A stretch of DNA of 55,642 bases from the NCBI GenBank assembly GCA_020725195.1, contig DYFL01000012.1:1-55642 (forward strand). The letters run 5' to 3'. The number at the start of each line of letters is the position of its first letter. Positions within the stretch are counted from its first letter, which is position 1. Source of the stretch: Hydrogenophilus sp. (GTDB lineage: Bacteria; Pseudomonadota; Gammaproteobacteria; Burkholderiales; Thiobacillaceae). Below, one piece after another: positions 1 through 7,388 of this stretch. The notes beneath the pieces are model-generated. The model saw only the letters and a program-made list of their open reading frames with translations. It had not been told where the DNA came from and did not search any database. The translations under genes were made by a program, and so were the position numbers.

Positions 1-51
1 GCACGTACGGTTCGGAGGGCGGGGAGGGCGCTAGCCCTTCCCGACCCCTAT
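1..51 (+). mobile_element. 3' tail of a bacterial group II intron (partial, cut by window edge)
   Basis: The first bases read like the descending strand of domain V (GCACGTACGGTTC). They are followed by a GC-rich hairpin (GGGGAGGGC, loop GCTA, GCCCTTCCC) resembling domain VI. After it comes a possible bulged A eight bases from the end, and an AT terminus at position 51. This order is typical of bacterial group II intron 3' ends. The rest of the intron and any reverse transcriptase lie outside the window. Basis: recognised pattern; the missing part of domain V would settle it. Confidence 0.6.
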
Positions 52-89
52 CACGGCAGTTTCGCCCTGCCGGATCCGTAACATGCTTC

Positions 90-128
90 AAAAACCCGCC
101 GGCGGGCTCTACCCTGAAAGAGCCCGCC
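90..128 (-). terminator. Terminator-like hairpin, T-run on the minus strand
   Basis: A perfect 10-bp stem (101-110 with 119-128, loop 111-117) is followed on the minus strand by GGCGGG and five T's (complement of 90-94). No minus-strand gene feeds into it from the right, because the next gene is on the plus strand. It may be a relict or may act as a transcript barrier. Only the structure is seen; function is inferred. Confidence 0.35.
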
Positions 129-156
129 GCTGCAGGCGGCCTTAAGCGCACCCGCC

Positions 157-1977
157 ATGCAAAAACACACCCAAATCCACTTCTGGTACGTCGTCCTGGC
201 CGTCCTCGGCGTGCTCTGGCTGCACGGCCTCTGGACCCAGGTGCGCCAGGTCGAGCACATCCCCTACAGCGAGTTCCAGGCCTATCTCAGGGACGGCCGG
301 GTCAGCGAGGTGAAGATCGGCACCGACACCATCCAGGGCGTGCTGAAGGACCCGCTGCCGGACGGCCGCACCCGCTTCGTCACCACGCGGGTGGAGCCGG
401 AGCTGGCCGCCGACCTCGACCGCTACGGCGTCAGATACGCCCAGGCGGTGGAGAGGACCTGGCTGCGCGACCTGCTCGCCTGGCTGCTGCCGGTCGCCGT
501 CTTCTTCGCGATCTGGCTCTTCCTCATCCGCAAGCTCGCCGAGCGCCAGGGCCTGGGCGGCGGCTTCATGGCCGTCGGCAAGAGCCGGGCCAAGGTCTAC
601 ATGGAGACGGACATCAAGGTCACCTTCGACGACGTGGCCGGCGTGGACGAGGCCAAGGAGGAGCTCAAGGAGATCGTCGCCTTCCTGAAGGACCCCCGGG
701 AGTACGGCCGGCTCGGGGCGCGCATCCCCAAGGGGGTGCTCCTGGTGGGGCCGCCGGGCACCGGCAAGACCCTGCTCGCCCGCGCCGTGGCGGGGGAGGC
801 GGGGGTGACCTTCTTCTCCATCTCCGGCGCCGAGTTCGTGGAGATGTTCGTGGGGGTGGGGGCGGCCCGGGTGCGCGACCTCTTCGAGCAGGCGCGGGCC
901 AAGGCCCCGGCCATCATCTTCATCGACGAGCTCGATGCCCTGGGCCGCGCCCGGGGGGCCTATCCCCTGGGCGGCGGGCACGACGAGAAGGAGCAGACCC
1001 TGAACCAGCTATTGAGCGAGATGGACGGCTTCGACCCCAGCGTCGGCCTCATCCTGCTCGCTGCCACCAACCGGCCCGAGATCCTGGACCCCGCGCTGCT
1101 GCGCGCCGGGCGCTTCGACCGCCAGGTGCTGGTGGACCGGCCGGACAAGAAGGGGCGCATCCAGATCCTGCAGGTGCACGTCCGGAAGATCCGCCTCGCC
1201 CCGGGCGTGGACCTGGAGCAGATCGCCGCCCTCACCCCGGGCTTCACCGGGGCGGACCTCGCCAACCTGGTCAACGAGGCGGCCCTGCTCGCCACCCGGC
1301 GCGGGGCCGAGTCGGTGACCCTGGACGACTTCACTCTTGCTATCGAGCGCATCGTCGCCGGCCTGGAGAAGAAGAACCGGCTCCTGAACCCCGAGGAGCG
1401 CCGCGTGGTGGCCCACCACGAGATGGGCCACGCCCTGGTGGCCATGTCGCTCAAGGGCACCGACCCGGTGCACAAGATCTCCATCATCCCGCGCGGCATC
1501 GGCGCCCTGGGCTATACCATCCAGCGGCCCACCGAGGACCGCTACCTCATGACCCGGGCCGAGCTGGAGAACAAGATGGCCGTGCTCCTGGGCGGACGGG
1601 CCGCCGAGTACCTGGTCTTCGAGCACCTGTCCACGGGCGCGGCGGACGACCTGGCCAAGGCGACCGACATCGCCCGCAGCATGGTCAGGCGCTACGGCAT
1701 GGTGGAGAGCCTGGGGCACGTCAGCTACGAGGGCGAGCGGCCCCTGTTCCTGGGCGTGCCCGCCGGCTCGCTCATGCCCCGCGAATACAGCGAGGAGACG
1801 GCGCGGGAGATCGACTGCGCCGTGCGCGAGATCGTGCGGGCCGCCTTCGACAAGGCGCTGGAGGTCCTGCGCGGGCATCGCGGGCTGCTGGAGGAGGGGG
1901 CCGCCCAATTGCTGGAGAAGGAGACCCTCGCCGAGACGGATCTGGCCGCCCTCAGGGAGCGGCTGGCCAAAAATTAA
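157..1977 (+). CDS. ftsH: FtsH-type ATP-dependent zinc metalloprotease
   Basis: A membrane-anchored AAA+ protease of 606 aa that would unfold and degrade membrane and cytoplasmic proteins. The N-terminus has a membrane segment (about residues 8-25), a short periplasmic domain, and a second membrane segment (about 105-125). The AAA module carries Walker A GPPGTGKT at residues 198-205, Walker B (IIFIDELDA) and an SRH-type arginine region (RAGRFDRQ). The zinc site HEMGH begins at residue 421, followed by the C-terminal protease helices. The length is slightly below that of E. coli FtsH (about 644 aa), because the C-terminal tail is short. It starts directly after the intron tail with no strong Shine-Dalgarno. 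It may be a second, accessory FtsH paralog rather than the housekeeping copy, which usually sits beside ftsJ/rrmJ; neither ftsJ nor folP is seen here. Confidence 0.93.
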   Translation: MQKHTQIHFWYVVLAVLGVLWLHGLWTQVRQVEHIPYSEFQAYLRDGRVSEVKIGTDTIQGVLKDPLPDGRTRFVTTRVEPELAADLDRYGVRYAQAVERTWLRDLLAWLLPVAVFFAIWLFLIRKLAERQGLGGGFMAVGKSRAKVYMETDIKVTFDDVAGVDEAKEELKEIVAFLKDPREYGRLGARIPKGVLLVGPPGTGKTLLARAVAGEAGVTFFSISGAEFVEMFVGVGAARVRDLFEQARAKAPAIIFIDELDALGRARGAYPLGGGHDEKEQTLNQLLSEMDGFDPSVGLILLAATNRPEILDPALLRAGRFDRQVLVDRPDKKGRIQILQVHVRKIRLAPGVDLEQIAALTPGFTGADLANLVNEAALLATRRGAESVTLDDFTLAIERIVAGLEKKNRLLNPEERRVVAHHEMGHALVAMSLKGTDPVHKISIIPRGIGALGYTIQRPTEDRYLMTRAELENKMAVLLGGRAAEYLVFEHLSTGAADDLAKATDIARSMVRRYGMVESLGHVSYEGERPLFLGVPAGSLMPREYSEETAREIDCAVREIVRAAFDKALEVLRGHRGLLEEGAAQLLEKETLAETDLAALRERLAKN

Positions 1978-2166
1978 AAAACCCTTATGAGCATGAGAAT
2001 AAAAAATTTTTTATTGCCCCATAGTCTGCATTTACTACGCTGAAAAATCATTGCCCGGCACCATGCGGTCCATCGTACCGCTAGCCGGCGTATAGCAGAC
2101 CGTCACAAGACGGCAACACCGAGAGCGCAAGATACAGGCGCAAATCATTGGATCGAGGAGGTGTGC
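1978..2166 (+). other. Intergenic AT-rich stretch upstream of the PilZ-like gene
   Basis: The stretch from about 1970 to 2060 is unusually A/T-rich for this window (runs of A and T around 1972-2015). It probably holds the promoter of the following two-gene unit. I see no confident -35/-10 pair and no RNA gene. Confidence 0.3.
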
Positions 2167-2442
2167 ATGAACGAGGTCAAGATGCAGAGGAATGCCGTGG
2201 CACCCGCCACAGCCGAGCGCCCCATCGTGGAGGTCCGCCACGCCGGGCACCGCATCGGGCTGTACCGGGTCCACGAGGTGGGCGACCACAGGATGCTCCT
2301 GAGCCACGGAGGCATCTCCTGGCCGGTCGGCACGGAGCTCACCATCGAGGACATCCAGCGGCTCGTCCCGGGTGCCCGGGACCGGTCCCTGCCGGCGCGG
2401 GTGGTGCAGAACGACGTCGAGGGCATCGCCGTAACCTGGTGA
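2167..2442 (+). CDS. Small PilZ-like protein
   Basis: A 91-aa soluble protein. After about 20 variable residues it shows a compact beta-rich pattern: a conserved hydrophobic core (MLLSHGG), PVGTELTIED, then an ARVVQNDVEGIAVTW ending. This resembles the second half of PilZ domains (GG-x-PVGT...V-x-G-x-A-V-x-F/W). The N-terminal RxxxR c-di-GMP motif is not clearly present, so ligand binding is uncertain. The ATG at 2167 is chosen because GGAGG (2157-2161) is well spaced for it; a GTG at 2161 overlaps that Shine-Dalgarno. It lies 24 bp upstream of the USP-like gene and is probably co-transcribed with it. Confidence 0.5.
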   Translation: MNEVKMQRNAVAPATAERPIVEVRHAGHRIGLYRVHEVGDHRMLLSHGGISWPVGTELTIEDIQRLVPGARDRSLPARVVQNDVEGIAVTW

Positions 2443-2466
2443 GCAACGTGATCTGGAGGGACTGAG

Positions 2467-2910
2467 ATGAATCCGGTATCGGTAGGGCAGACTGCAAGCT
2501 CCCCCGCGCGCGACACGGCCGGCCATGCACGCCAGCCCCGAGTGGCGCTGCTCGCCCTGGAGGGCGGCCAGCTGGTCCGGGGCGCCCTGGCCAGCGCCCT
2601 TCGGCTGTGCAGGGACACGGTCTGGCGCGTGGACATCCTGATGGTGTCGCCGACGGGGGCGCCCACCCAGCAGCTCGGCAAGTTCCTGCGCGAGCTGGAG
2701 GAGGAGGGCATCGACTTCCGCCTGGTCACCGCGGAGGGCGATCTCGGCGAGGCGGTCAGCCACTATGTGCAGCGCCACCGGCAGATCTCCATGATCCTGC
2801 TCGATGCGGCCAAGCGCTTCGACGGGCGGCTGCGGCGGGCCATGGAGCCGCTGCGCAGGCTGGGCTGCGAGGTCGATTTCTTCGGCCGCGAAGGCCTCGT
2901 GCTCATGTGA
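2467..2910 (+). CDS. Universal-stress-protein-like (HUP fold) small protein
   Basis: A 147-aa soluble protein. After a 24-aa variable leader it shows an alternating alpha/beta pattern: RVALLALEGG, a helix with ALRLC, a strand VDILMVSPTG, then a helix, FRLVTAEGDL, and ISMILLDAAKR. This fits a degenerate UspA/HUP fold. The canonical Gly-2x-Gly-9x-Gly ATP-binding signature of UspA is not visible, so nucleotide binding is doubtful. It sits directly behind the PilZ-like gene and is closed by a strong terminator at 2932-2956. The function is unknown; the fold assignment is an inference from the pattern. Confidence 0.5.
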   Translation: MNPVSVGQTASSPARDTAGHARQPRVALLALEGGQLVRGALASALRLCRDTVWRVDILMVSPTGAPTQQLGKFLRELEEEGIDFRLVTAEGDLGEAVSHYVQRHRQISMILLDAAKRFDGRLRRAMEPLRRLGCEVDFFGREGLVLM

Positions 2911-2931
2911 GGCGTCGCCCCGCCCCTGTCC

Positions 2932-2956
2932 AAGCCCCGCTGCGGCGGGGCTTTTT
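2932..2956 (+). terminator. Rho-independent terminator
   Basis: The stem GCCCCGC with loop TGC(G) and GCGGGGC is followed by TTTTT, 22 bp after the USP-like stop codon. It also separates this unit from the convergent bufferin operon ending at 2962. Confidence 0.85.
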
Positions 2957-2961
2957 GCGGT

Positions 2962-3642
2962 TCAGGTCCGCCAGCGCATGCGCTCGGCCAGCATGGCCTC
3001 GGCCGCGGCCAGGGCCTGCTCGTTCTGCGCGATGAGTGAATAGCAGCCGCGCTGGGCGGCGCGCACCACGGCGACGAAGCCCGCCTTCTCCAGGCGTTTG
3101 CCGATGTCCTCGCGGCGGTTGGGCACGAGCAGCAGGGTGACGCGGCCGTAAGGCGTATCGAACACCACGTGCCCGCCGTCGCCGCCCGGCACGTCGCAGG
3201 GCGCGGCATGCACCACGGGGATGGGCGCGGCGGCGACGGCGCCGATGCGCGAGAGCTCCCGAGCCAGGGCCTCGGGCGTGGCCTGGGCCTGGATCGTGAG
3301 CAGATGCGGTTCGCCCTGCACGTGGGCGATCATGGCCGCGGGCAGGCCCGCCTGCCGCAGCACCGGCAGCGTGAGGGTGAGGCCAGTCGCCATGGCCACG
3401 CCGGCCGCCACGGCGAGGAACTGGACGCTGCGCCGGCGCTGCAGCTTGACCTCGAGCAGGATGCGGTCGGCCAGCCCCGCGGGCGGATGGATGTTCAAAG
3501 CGGCGGCCAGTTCGCGCTCGAGCTCCGCCTGCCGCGCCTGCGTCCGGGCGCAGGCCGCGCAGCCTTCGGCATGGGCCCGCGCCGCGGCCGACAGCCGGCG
3601 CGGGTCTGCGTTGAGTTCGCGCATGAAGTCCAGGCAGTTCAT
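2962..3642 (-). CDS. Anti-sigma factor, DUF3379-like
   Basis: A 226-aa single-pass membrane protein. The N-terminus begins MNCLDFMREL and has a zinc-type anti-sigma pattern (C3, H24-x3-C28-x2-C31). One hydrophobic segment lies at about residues 75-95, followed by a periplasmic C-terminal domain of roughly 130 aa. It is the last gene of the operon and its ATG overlaps the sigma gene stop by 4 bp (ATGA), the classic sigma/anti-sigma coupling. DUF3379 proteins commonly accompany ECF sigma genes. The periplasmic part is presumably the sensor, and from the neighbourhood the signal is probably copper or a related thiophilic metal, which is an inference. The start 3642 is preferred over longer upstream frames because of the coupling and the DUF3379-type N-terminus. 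Confidence 0.8.
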   Translation of the reverse strand: MNCLDFMRELNADPRRLSAAARAHAEGCAACARTQARQAELERELAAALNIHPPAGLADRILLEVKLQRRRSVQFLAVAAGVAMATGLTLTLPVLRQAGLPAAMIAHVQGEPHLLTIQAQATPEALARELSRIGAVAAAPIPVVHAAPCDVPGGDGGHVVFDTPYGRVTLLLVPNRREDIGKRLEKAGFVAVVRAAQRGCYSLIAQNEQALAAAEAMLAERMRWRT

Positions 3643-4148
3643 CGCGTCTTCTCCTTGGTCTCCATAGGGCCGTCGAGGGCCTGCCGCATCATCCGGCGGG
3701 CCCGCGAGACGCGGGCCAGGGCGGCCTCCTCGGTACAGTCCATGATGGCCCCGATCTCGGCGGCCGAAAAGCCGCCCAGCACCTGCAGCAGCAGGGGCAG
3801 ACGGTAGGACTCGGGCAGCTGCATCACGGCCTCGCGCGCCTCCAGCGGGGGCTGCAGGCTGTGGCCCGCCAGGCGCTCGACGGCCTCGTCCTCCAGGTCC
3901 ACCATTTCTGGTCTGGCCTGCTCGAAGAGCCGGGCGTGTTCGCGGCGCAGGATGGTGAACAGCCACTGCTTGGCCGCATGGGTGTCGCGGAGCCCGTCCC
4001 AGCCGCGCCAGGCGCGCAGGCAGGTCTCCTGCACCAGGTCCTCGGCCAGCATCCGGTCGCGGCAGAGCCAGTAGGCGAAGCGGTAGAGGTCCGGGGTGTA
4101 GGCCCGGACCAGGGATTCGTAGGTCGACGCCTTGCCGCTGCCGAACAT
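3639..4148 (-). CDS. ECF sigma factor of the bufferin operon
   Basis: A 169-aa ECF sigma-70. Region 2 contains YRFAYWLCRDRMLAEDLVQE and a TCLRAWRGW pattern. Region 4 has the LPESYRLPLLLQ helix and an HTH with FSAAEIGAIMDCTEEAALARVSRAR. It lies 10 bp downstream of doxX and overlaps the anti-sigma gene by 4 bp, so it is co-transcribed with the bufferin genes and probably autoregulated. Candidate target promoters with a common GTCAGG-N14-CGACTA/CCGGTCT pattern occur at 6587, 7033, 26815 and 37282. The assignment as an ECF is firm; the regulon is inferred. Confidence 0.9.
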   Translation of the reverse strand: MFGSGKASTYESLVRAYTPDLYRFAYWLCRDRMLAEDLVQETCLRAWRGWDGLRDTHAAKQWLFTILRREHARLFEQARPEMVDLEDEAVERLAGHSLQPPLEAREAVMQLPESYRLPLLLQVLGGFSAAEIGAIMDCTEEAALARVSRARRMMRQALDGPMETKEKTR

Positions 4149-4158
4149 GGCCGATGCC

Positions 4159-4632
4159 TCAGGCCGACGCGGTATGCAGGCGGGAGACCGTGCGGTTCCG
4201 CCACCACCGGCCGATCAGCCGGTCCAAAGACAGCTTGCCCACGCCGTGGACGACCGGCACCAGCAGCAGCAGCCCCCAGAGGATGTGGAACTCGAGACCG
4301 GTTTCCGACAGGCCCGGGTAGGAGACCACCGCCATGATGTTGAAGACGAACAGGGTCAGTGCCGCGAAGCGGCCCGCCAGGCCCAGCACCAGCAGCACCG
4401 GCATGGACAGTTCCACCGCCGTGGCGAGCCAGGCGGCGAGTTCGGGCGAAAGCCACGGCACGGCGTATTCGTACTCGAACAGGGTCAGGGTGGTGTCCCA
4501 GCTCTGGATCTTGGTCAGGCCCGCCTTCCAGAACACGTTGGCGACGTACAGGCGGATGGCCAGGTCGGCCAGCGGGGCGCCCAGATCGAGCAGCTGCGAC
4601 GATTTCTGCAGCAGGGCTTGCAGCCGGTTCAT
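4159..4632 (-). CDS. DoxX-family membrane protein (BufD/HvfD-like)
   Basis: A 157-aa integral membrane protein with about four hydrophobic helices and typical DoxX features: LADLAIRLYVANVFWKAG near residues 22-40, TKIQSWDTT, and a helix with VLLVLGLAGRFAAL. DoxX-type proteins are a regular fourth gene of bufferin/HvfABC-type operons. Its start overlaps the end of the bufC-like gene by 4 bp (4629-4632). Its role in these operons is not established; a redox or quinone-linked membrane function is one possibility. Confidence 0.85.
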   Translation of the reverse strand: MNRLQALLQKSSQLLDLGAPLADLAIRLYVANVFWKAGLTKIQSWDTTLTLFEYEYAVPWLSPELAAWLATAVELSMPVLLVLGLAGRFAALTLFVFNIMAVVSYPGLSETGLEFHILWGLLLLVPVVHGVGKLSLDRLIGRWWRNRTVSRLHTASA

Positions 4633-5411
4633 GAGATGCCTCCTTCCTCTTCTTCGTTGTTCATGTCCACCAGCAGCTTGTGGTGGATCAGGGTGTACAG
4701 GGCCTCCCCGGGATCGAGCTCGGGCTCGGCCTCCAGCGCCTGCCCGCAGGCGGCCGCGAAATCGGCCCCGCCGGCGCAGCCTTCGGCCAGCCGGTAGGTG
4801 CCGGGGGAAAGGGGGAGCAGCGCGATCAGCAATCCTTCACGATAGACCGCGAGACGCACCCCGCCCGCGTCCAGATCCACCTGCGGGTCTCCGGCATGGT
4901 CCGGCTGGTTGACCTGCCAGATGCGCTGCACCGGGTAGGCCGAGGCCAGCAGGCGCACGCTGGGGTGCAGGCGGAAGCGCAGGGTGTCGTATCGCGCCGG
5001 CGGGATCTCGCCCAGGCGTCGCAGTGCCAGGGGCTCGGCCTCGGCGGCGTGGAAGGCCTCGTGGGCGAGCCATTCCAGGCGGGCCACGTCCGGAAGGTAG
5101 GCGTATCCGCGGGCCGGCCCGAGGTGCCCCAGGAACTCCGCGAAGGCCGCGCCGTAATCGTGCAGGTCGCCGCTCGCCGAAGGGTGCCCGGCGATATACG
5201 CCCGGGCCGCGCCCGTGAAGCAGTCCGGCCCGAGCAGACGGTCCAGCACCGGATAGACATCCCGCAGCGCCTCGGTGAGGTTGGCGAGGTAGCTCGCCCG
5301 GTAGACGGCGAAGCGAGCCTCGCAGCGGCTGTCCGCGAACAGTTGGCAGGGCGCCGGCCCGCCCCGGTGCAGGCCGGTGACGACCTTATGCTGCAGCGCG
5401 GCCAGGCTCAT
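4629..5411 (-). CDS. Bufferin maturation partner, DUF2063 (BufC/HvfC/MbnC-like)
   Basis: A 260-aa protein of the DUF2063 'putative DNA-binding' family, which works as the partner subunit of DUF692 enzymes in RiPP modification. Recognisable parts are the N-terminal YRASYLANLTEALRDVYPVL helix region near residues 39-58, the DYGAAFAEFLGHL stretch, YLPDVARLEWLAHEAFHA, and a C-terminal winged-helix-like part. Despite the family name, DNA binding is unlikely; in MbnC and HvfC the domain docks the precursor and its oxygenase. The start at 5411 overlaps the end of the DUF692 gene by 26 bp. The frame stays open further upstream, but only this ATG gives the family N-terminus (MSLAALQHKVV). Confidence 0.85.
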   Translation of the reverse strand: MSLAALQHKVVTGLHRGGPAPCQLFADSRCEARFAVYRASYLANLTEALRDVYPVLDRLLGPDCFTGAARAYIAGHPSASGDLHDYGAAFAEFLGHLGPARGYAYLPDVARLEWLAHEAFHAAEAEPLALRRLGEIPPARYDTLRFRLHPSVRLLASAYPVQRIWQVNQPDHAGDPQVDLDAGGVRLAVYREGLLIALLPLSPGTYRLAEGCAGGADFAAACGQALEAEPELDPGEALYTLIHHKLLVDMNNEEEEGGIS

Positions 5412-6249
5412 GATGCCTCTCCAGGATGCGGTCGGCCTTCGCGGCCTCGGCGAGCAGGGTGTCCAGCGGCGGGATGTCGGTGTCCCACTCGATGAGGGTG
5501 GGGCGGGGGCCGAGCCGCGCGATGGCGTCCCGGTAGAGCACCCAGACGGGATCGGCCACGGGATTGCCGTGGGTATCGACCAGGCAGGCCTCGGCCCGGT
5601 CGAAGCCGGCCAAGTGGATCTCCCGCACGCGCTCCGCCGGCATCGCGGCCAGATACTCATAGGGGTCGAAGCCGTGGTTGACGGCGTTGACGTAGAAGTT
5701 GTTCACGTCGAGCAGCAGGCCGCAGCCGGCCTCCCCGACCACGGCGGCGACGAAGGCCCATTCGCTCAGGGTGGAGGCGGCGTACTGCACGTAGCTGGAG
5801 ACGTTCTCGACGAGGATCTCGCGCCCCAGGGTGTCCTGCACCTGGCGGATGCGTCCGGCGACGTGGCGGACGGCCTCCTCCGTGTAGGGCAGGGGCAGCA
5901 GGTCGTGGGTGTGCATGCCGCCCACCGAGGTCCAGCACAGGTGTTCCGAGACCAGCTCGGGCCGGTAGCGCTCGACCAGGGTCTTCAATTTGGCCAGGTG
6001 CACGCGGTCCAGCGGATCGGCGGAACCCAGGGACAGCCCCACGCCGTGCAGGCTCAGGGGATAGTCGGCGCGCAGTTGTTCAAGGTAATGGTGGGGCGGG
6101 CCGCCCGCCCCGAAGTAGTTCTCGCTGTGCACTTCCAGGAAGGCGAGCCGCGGCCGCCGCGCCAGCATCTCCCGGTAGTGCGGGTGACGCAGCCCGATGC
6201 CGGCGCGCGCCGGTATCGCAACAGCGGCGGAGTGCAGGGCGGCGGTCAC
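5386..6249 (-). CDS. DUF692 multinuclear iron oxygenase (BufB/HvfB/MbnB-like)
   Basis: A 287-aa TIM-barrel enzyme that in characterised systems modifies precursor cysteines into oxazolone/thioamide or thiooxazole groups. Family signatures are visible in order: GIGLRHPHYREML, LEVHSENYF, SLHGVGLSLGS, EHLCW, ENVSSYVQ, LLLDVNNFYVN, REIHLAGF and VDTHGNPV. These carry the Glu, Asn, His and Asp metal ligands expected for a di/tri-iron centre. It lies 15 bp downstream of the bufferin precursor and overlaps bufC. Substrate assignment to the adjacent precursor follows from operon logic and the known pairing of DUF692 with DUF2282 peptides. Confidence 0.92.
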   Translation of the reverse strand: MTAALHSAAVAIPARAGIGLRHPHYREMLARRPRLAFLEVHSENYFGAGGPPHHYLEQLRADYPLSLHGVGLSLGSADPLDRVHLAKLKTLVERYRPELVSEHLCWTSVGGMHTHDLLPLPYTEEAVRHVAGRIRQVQDTLGREILVENVSSYVQYAASTLSEWAFVAAVVGEAGCGLLLDVNNFYVNAVNHGFDPYEYLAAMPAERVREIHLAGFDRAEACLVDTHGNPVADPVWVLYRDAIARLGPRPTLIEWDTDIPPLDTLLAEAAKADRILERHHEPGRAAA

Positions 6250-6264
6250 GGCTCGGGTCTCCCT

Positions 6265-6519
6265 TTACTTGACGACCTTGGCGCCCACGATCTTGTCGCA
6301 GGTGCCCTTGGGCACGAAGATCCAGGCCTCCGGGTCTTTGTCCACCTTGGACGTGCCCGCACAGGAGGACTTGGCGGTGCCGCAGTCGTTCTTGCCGGCC
6401 TTGACGATGCCGGCGCACTTCTCCATCTCCGGCTTGGCGGCCAGGGCGGGGGTGGCGGCAAGGCCCAGGGCGGCGGCGCCGGCGAGGGCGGAACGGGTCA
6501 GGAACTCACGCTTGTTCAT
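6265..6519 (-). CDS. Bufferin-type copper-binding RiPP precursor (DUF2282)
   Basis: An 84-aa exported peptide. A signal sequence of about 28 aa has a Tat-like start ([13 protein letters not shown]) and ends near ALA-AKP. The mature part has four cysteines (C35, C46, C53, C74) in the DUF2282 pattern: [14 protein letters not shown], then SSCAGTSK, then a VPKGTC. In Caulobacter and related bacteria such peptides are modified by a DUF692/DUF2063 pair and chelate copper in the periplasm. It is the first gene of the operon that includes bufB, bufC, doxX, an ECF sigma and an anti-sigma. A candidate ECF promoter at 6587-6615 and a 5'-UTR hairpin at 6555-6579 precede it. Confidence 0.92.
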   Translation of the reverse strand: MNKREFLTRSALAGAAALGLAATPALAAKPEMEKCAGIVKAGKNDCGTAKSSCAGTSKVDKDPEAWIFVPKGTCDKIVGAKVVK

Positions 6520-6554
6520 CTCTCACTCCTATCTTCGATTTGAGGTTGGTCTGA

Positions 6555-6579
6555 CAGACGGGCCTGTGATGCCCGTCTG
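6555..6579 (-). promoter_or_regulatory. Perfect 9-bp inverted repeat at the likely start of the bufA transcript
   Basis: CAGACGGGC (6555-6563), loop CTGTGAT, GCCCGTCTG (6571-6579). From the candidate -10 box at 6587-6593, transcription would begin near 6580. The RNA would then open with this stem-loop, about 35 nt before the bufA ATG. It could stabilise the 5' end or be an operator. The structure is seen; the role is inferred. Confidence 0.5.
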
Positions 6580-6586
6580 AACGAGT

Positions 6587-6615
6587 AGACCGGGGGAATC
6601 GGAAAATCCTGACAA
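6587..6615 (-). promoter_or_regulatory. Candidate ECF promoter A (bufferin operon)
   Basis: On the minus strand TTGTCAGG, 14 bases, CCGGTCT, ending about 68 bp before the bufA ATG. The same two boxes with the same 14-base spacer occur at 7033-7061. Related versions lie at 26815-26843 and 37282-37310. Confidence 0.6.
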
Positions 6616-6620
6616 GATGT

Positions 6621-6923
6621 TCAGAGCCTGTGGCCGATGTCCAGCAGGATGGAGCCATAGGTGTCCCCTTTGCCTTTCTCGGGGGCGTGGCTGTGGCTGG
6701 TGCGCGGATGCGGCGTATGGGATTCGTGCAGATCCAGGAGGATGGAGCCGTAGGTGTCGCCGCTGCCCCGCTCGGGCTCGTGCGTGTCGCCCGGCTGGTG
6801 CGGGAAGGGGGCCGAATGGACGTTGAGGATGCTCTGCGCCATTTCGGGATTGGCGTCGAAATGGGCGGCCCATACGGGCGAGGCCAGCAGCGCCAATGCG
6901 GTCAATGCGATCGAGGTTTTCAT
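6621..6923 (-). CDS. Secreted His-rich peptide with two GDTYGSILLD repeats
   Basis: A 100-aa protein with a clear Sec signal peptide (residues 1 to about 20, ending VWA-AHF). The mature chain has no cysteine. It carries two near-identical 11-residue units, GDTYGSILLDL (55-65) and GDTYGSILLDI (86-96), joined by a linker rich in His, Ser and Pro (H66, H69, H72, H77, H79). A degenerate GDTHEPERG precedes the first unit. The ATG at 6923 is chosen because it gives the signal peptide and has a Shine-Dalgarno (GAGGAG) before it. It lies between the bufferin operon and a copper receptor gene and has its own copy of the candidate ECF promoter at 7033-7061. I do not recognise a named family. A metal-binding or self-assembling periplasmic peptide is possible, but unproven. 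Confidence 0.75.
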   Translation of the reverse strand: MKTSIALTALALLASPVWAAHFDANPEMAQSILNVHSAPFPHQPGDTHEPERGSGDTYGSILLDLHESHTPHPRTSHSHAPEKGKGDTYGSILLDIGHRL

Positions 6924-7032
6924 GGTCAACTCCTCTCGATGAGGTTGCAGTAGATGCAGCGCCAAAACGTGCTGCGCCAGACGCGATCGCTTCGCTTGTC
7001 GTGGGGGCGGCAACGAACCGTCCTGTCTGAAA

Positions 7033-7061
7033 AGACCGGACTAGGAGGGCAAACCTGACAA
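7033..7061 (-). promoter_or_regulatory. Candidate ECF promoter B (repeat peptide gene)
   Basis: On the minus strand TTGTCAGG, 14 bases, CCGGTCT: the same boxes and spacing as promoter A upstream of the bufferin operon. The spacer sequences differ, which argues against simple duplication. It lies about 110 bp upstream of the peptide ATG. Confidence 0.6.
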
Positions 7062-7142
7062 GGGCAACCTGAAATGTCGGACTGGCCGTTGCGGCCGGGC
7101 TACGAGACTGGGTTGGATTGCGATGGCCGGTTCGGGCAGAAA

Positions 7143-7234
7143 GTAGCCCGGATGAAGCGAAGCGCAATCCGGGGAGGGCATGGTCGAGCCCTCATCCCGG
7201 ATTACGGCCTATCGGCCTGCATCCGGGCTACGAG
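7143..7234. repeat. Pair of inverted REP-like repeats
   Basis: GTAGCCCGGATGAAGCGAAG...CAATCCGGG (7143-7173) faces an inverted, related unit (ATCCCGGATTACGGCC...GCATCCGGGCTAC, about 7194-7232). A weaker partial copy occurs near 7093-7125. Such CCCGGAT...ATCCGGG repeats are common dispersed intergenic elements in proteobacteria. The rest of 7062-7388 shows no gene. Confidence 0.65.
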
Positions 7235-7388
7235 GCTGCTTTCCGGAAGCAATGGGGTCACGGAAGTGCGGATTCAAGGATTAAGTGCACCCAAGAATGC
7301 ATCCTGCACCGGGAACTGCTCGAATGGTGGGTGGCGCTCGCGGGATTCGATATCCCGCACAGCGCCACGGCCGGTCAGGAGGAAACGC

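Noticed and set aside
7062-7388. Possible small RNA or riboswitch upstream of the repeat peptide
   Set aside because: The region consists of REP-like inverted repeats. No conserved riboswitch core was recognised.
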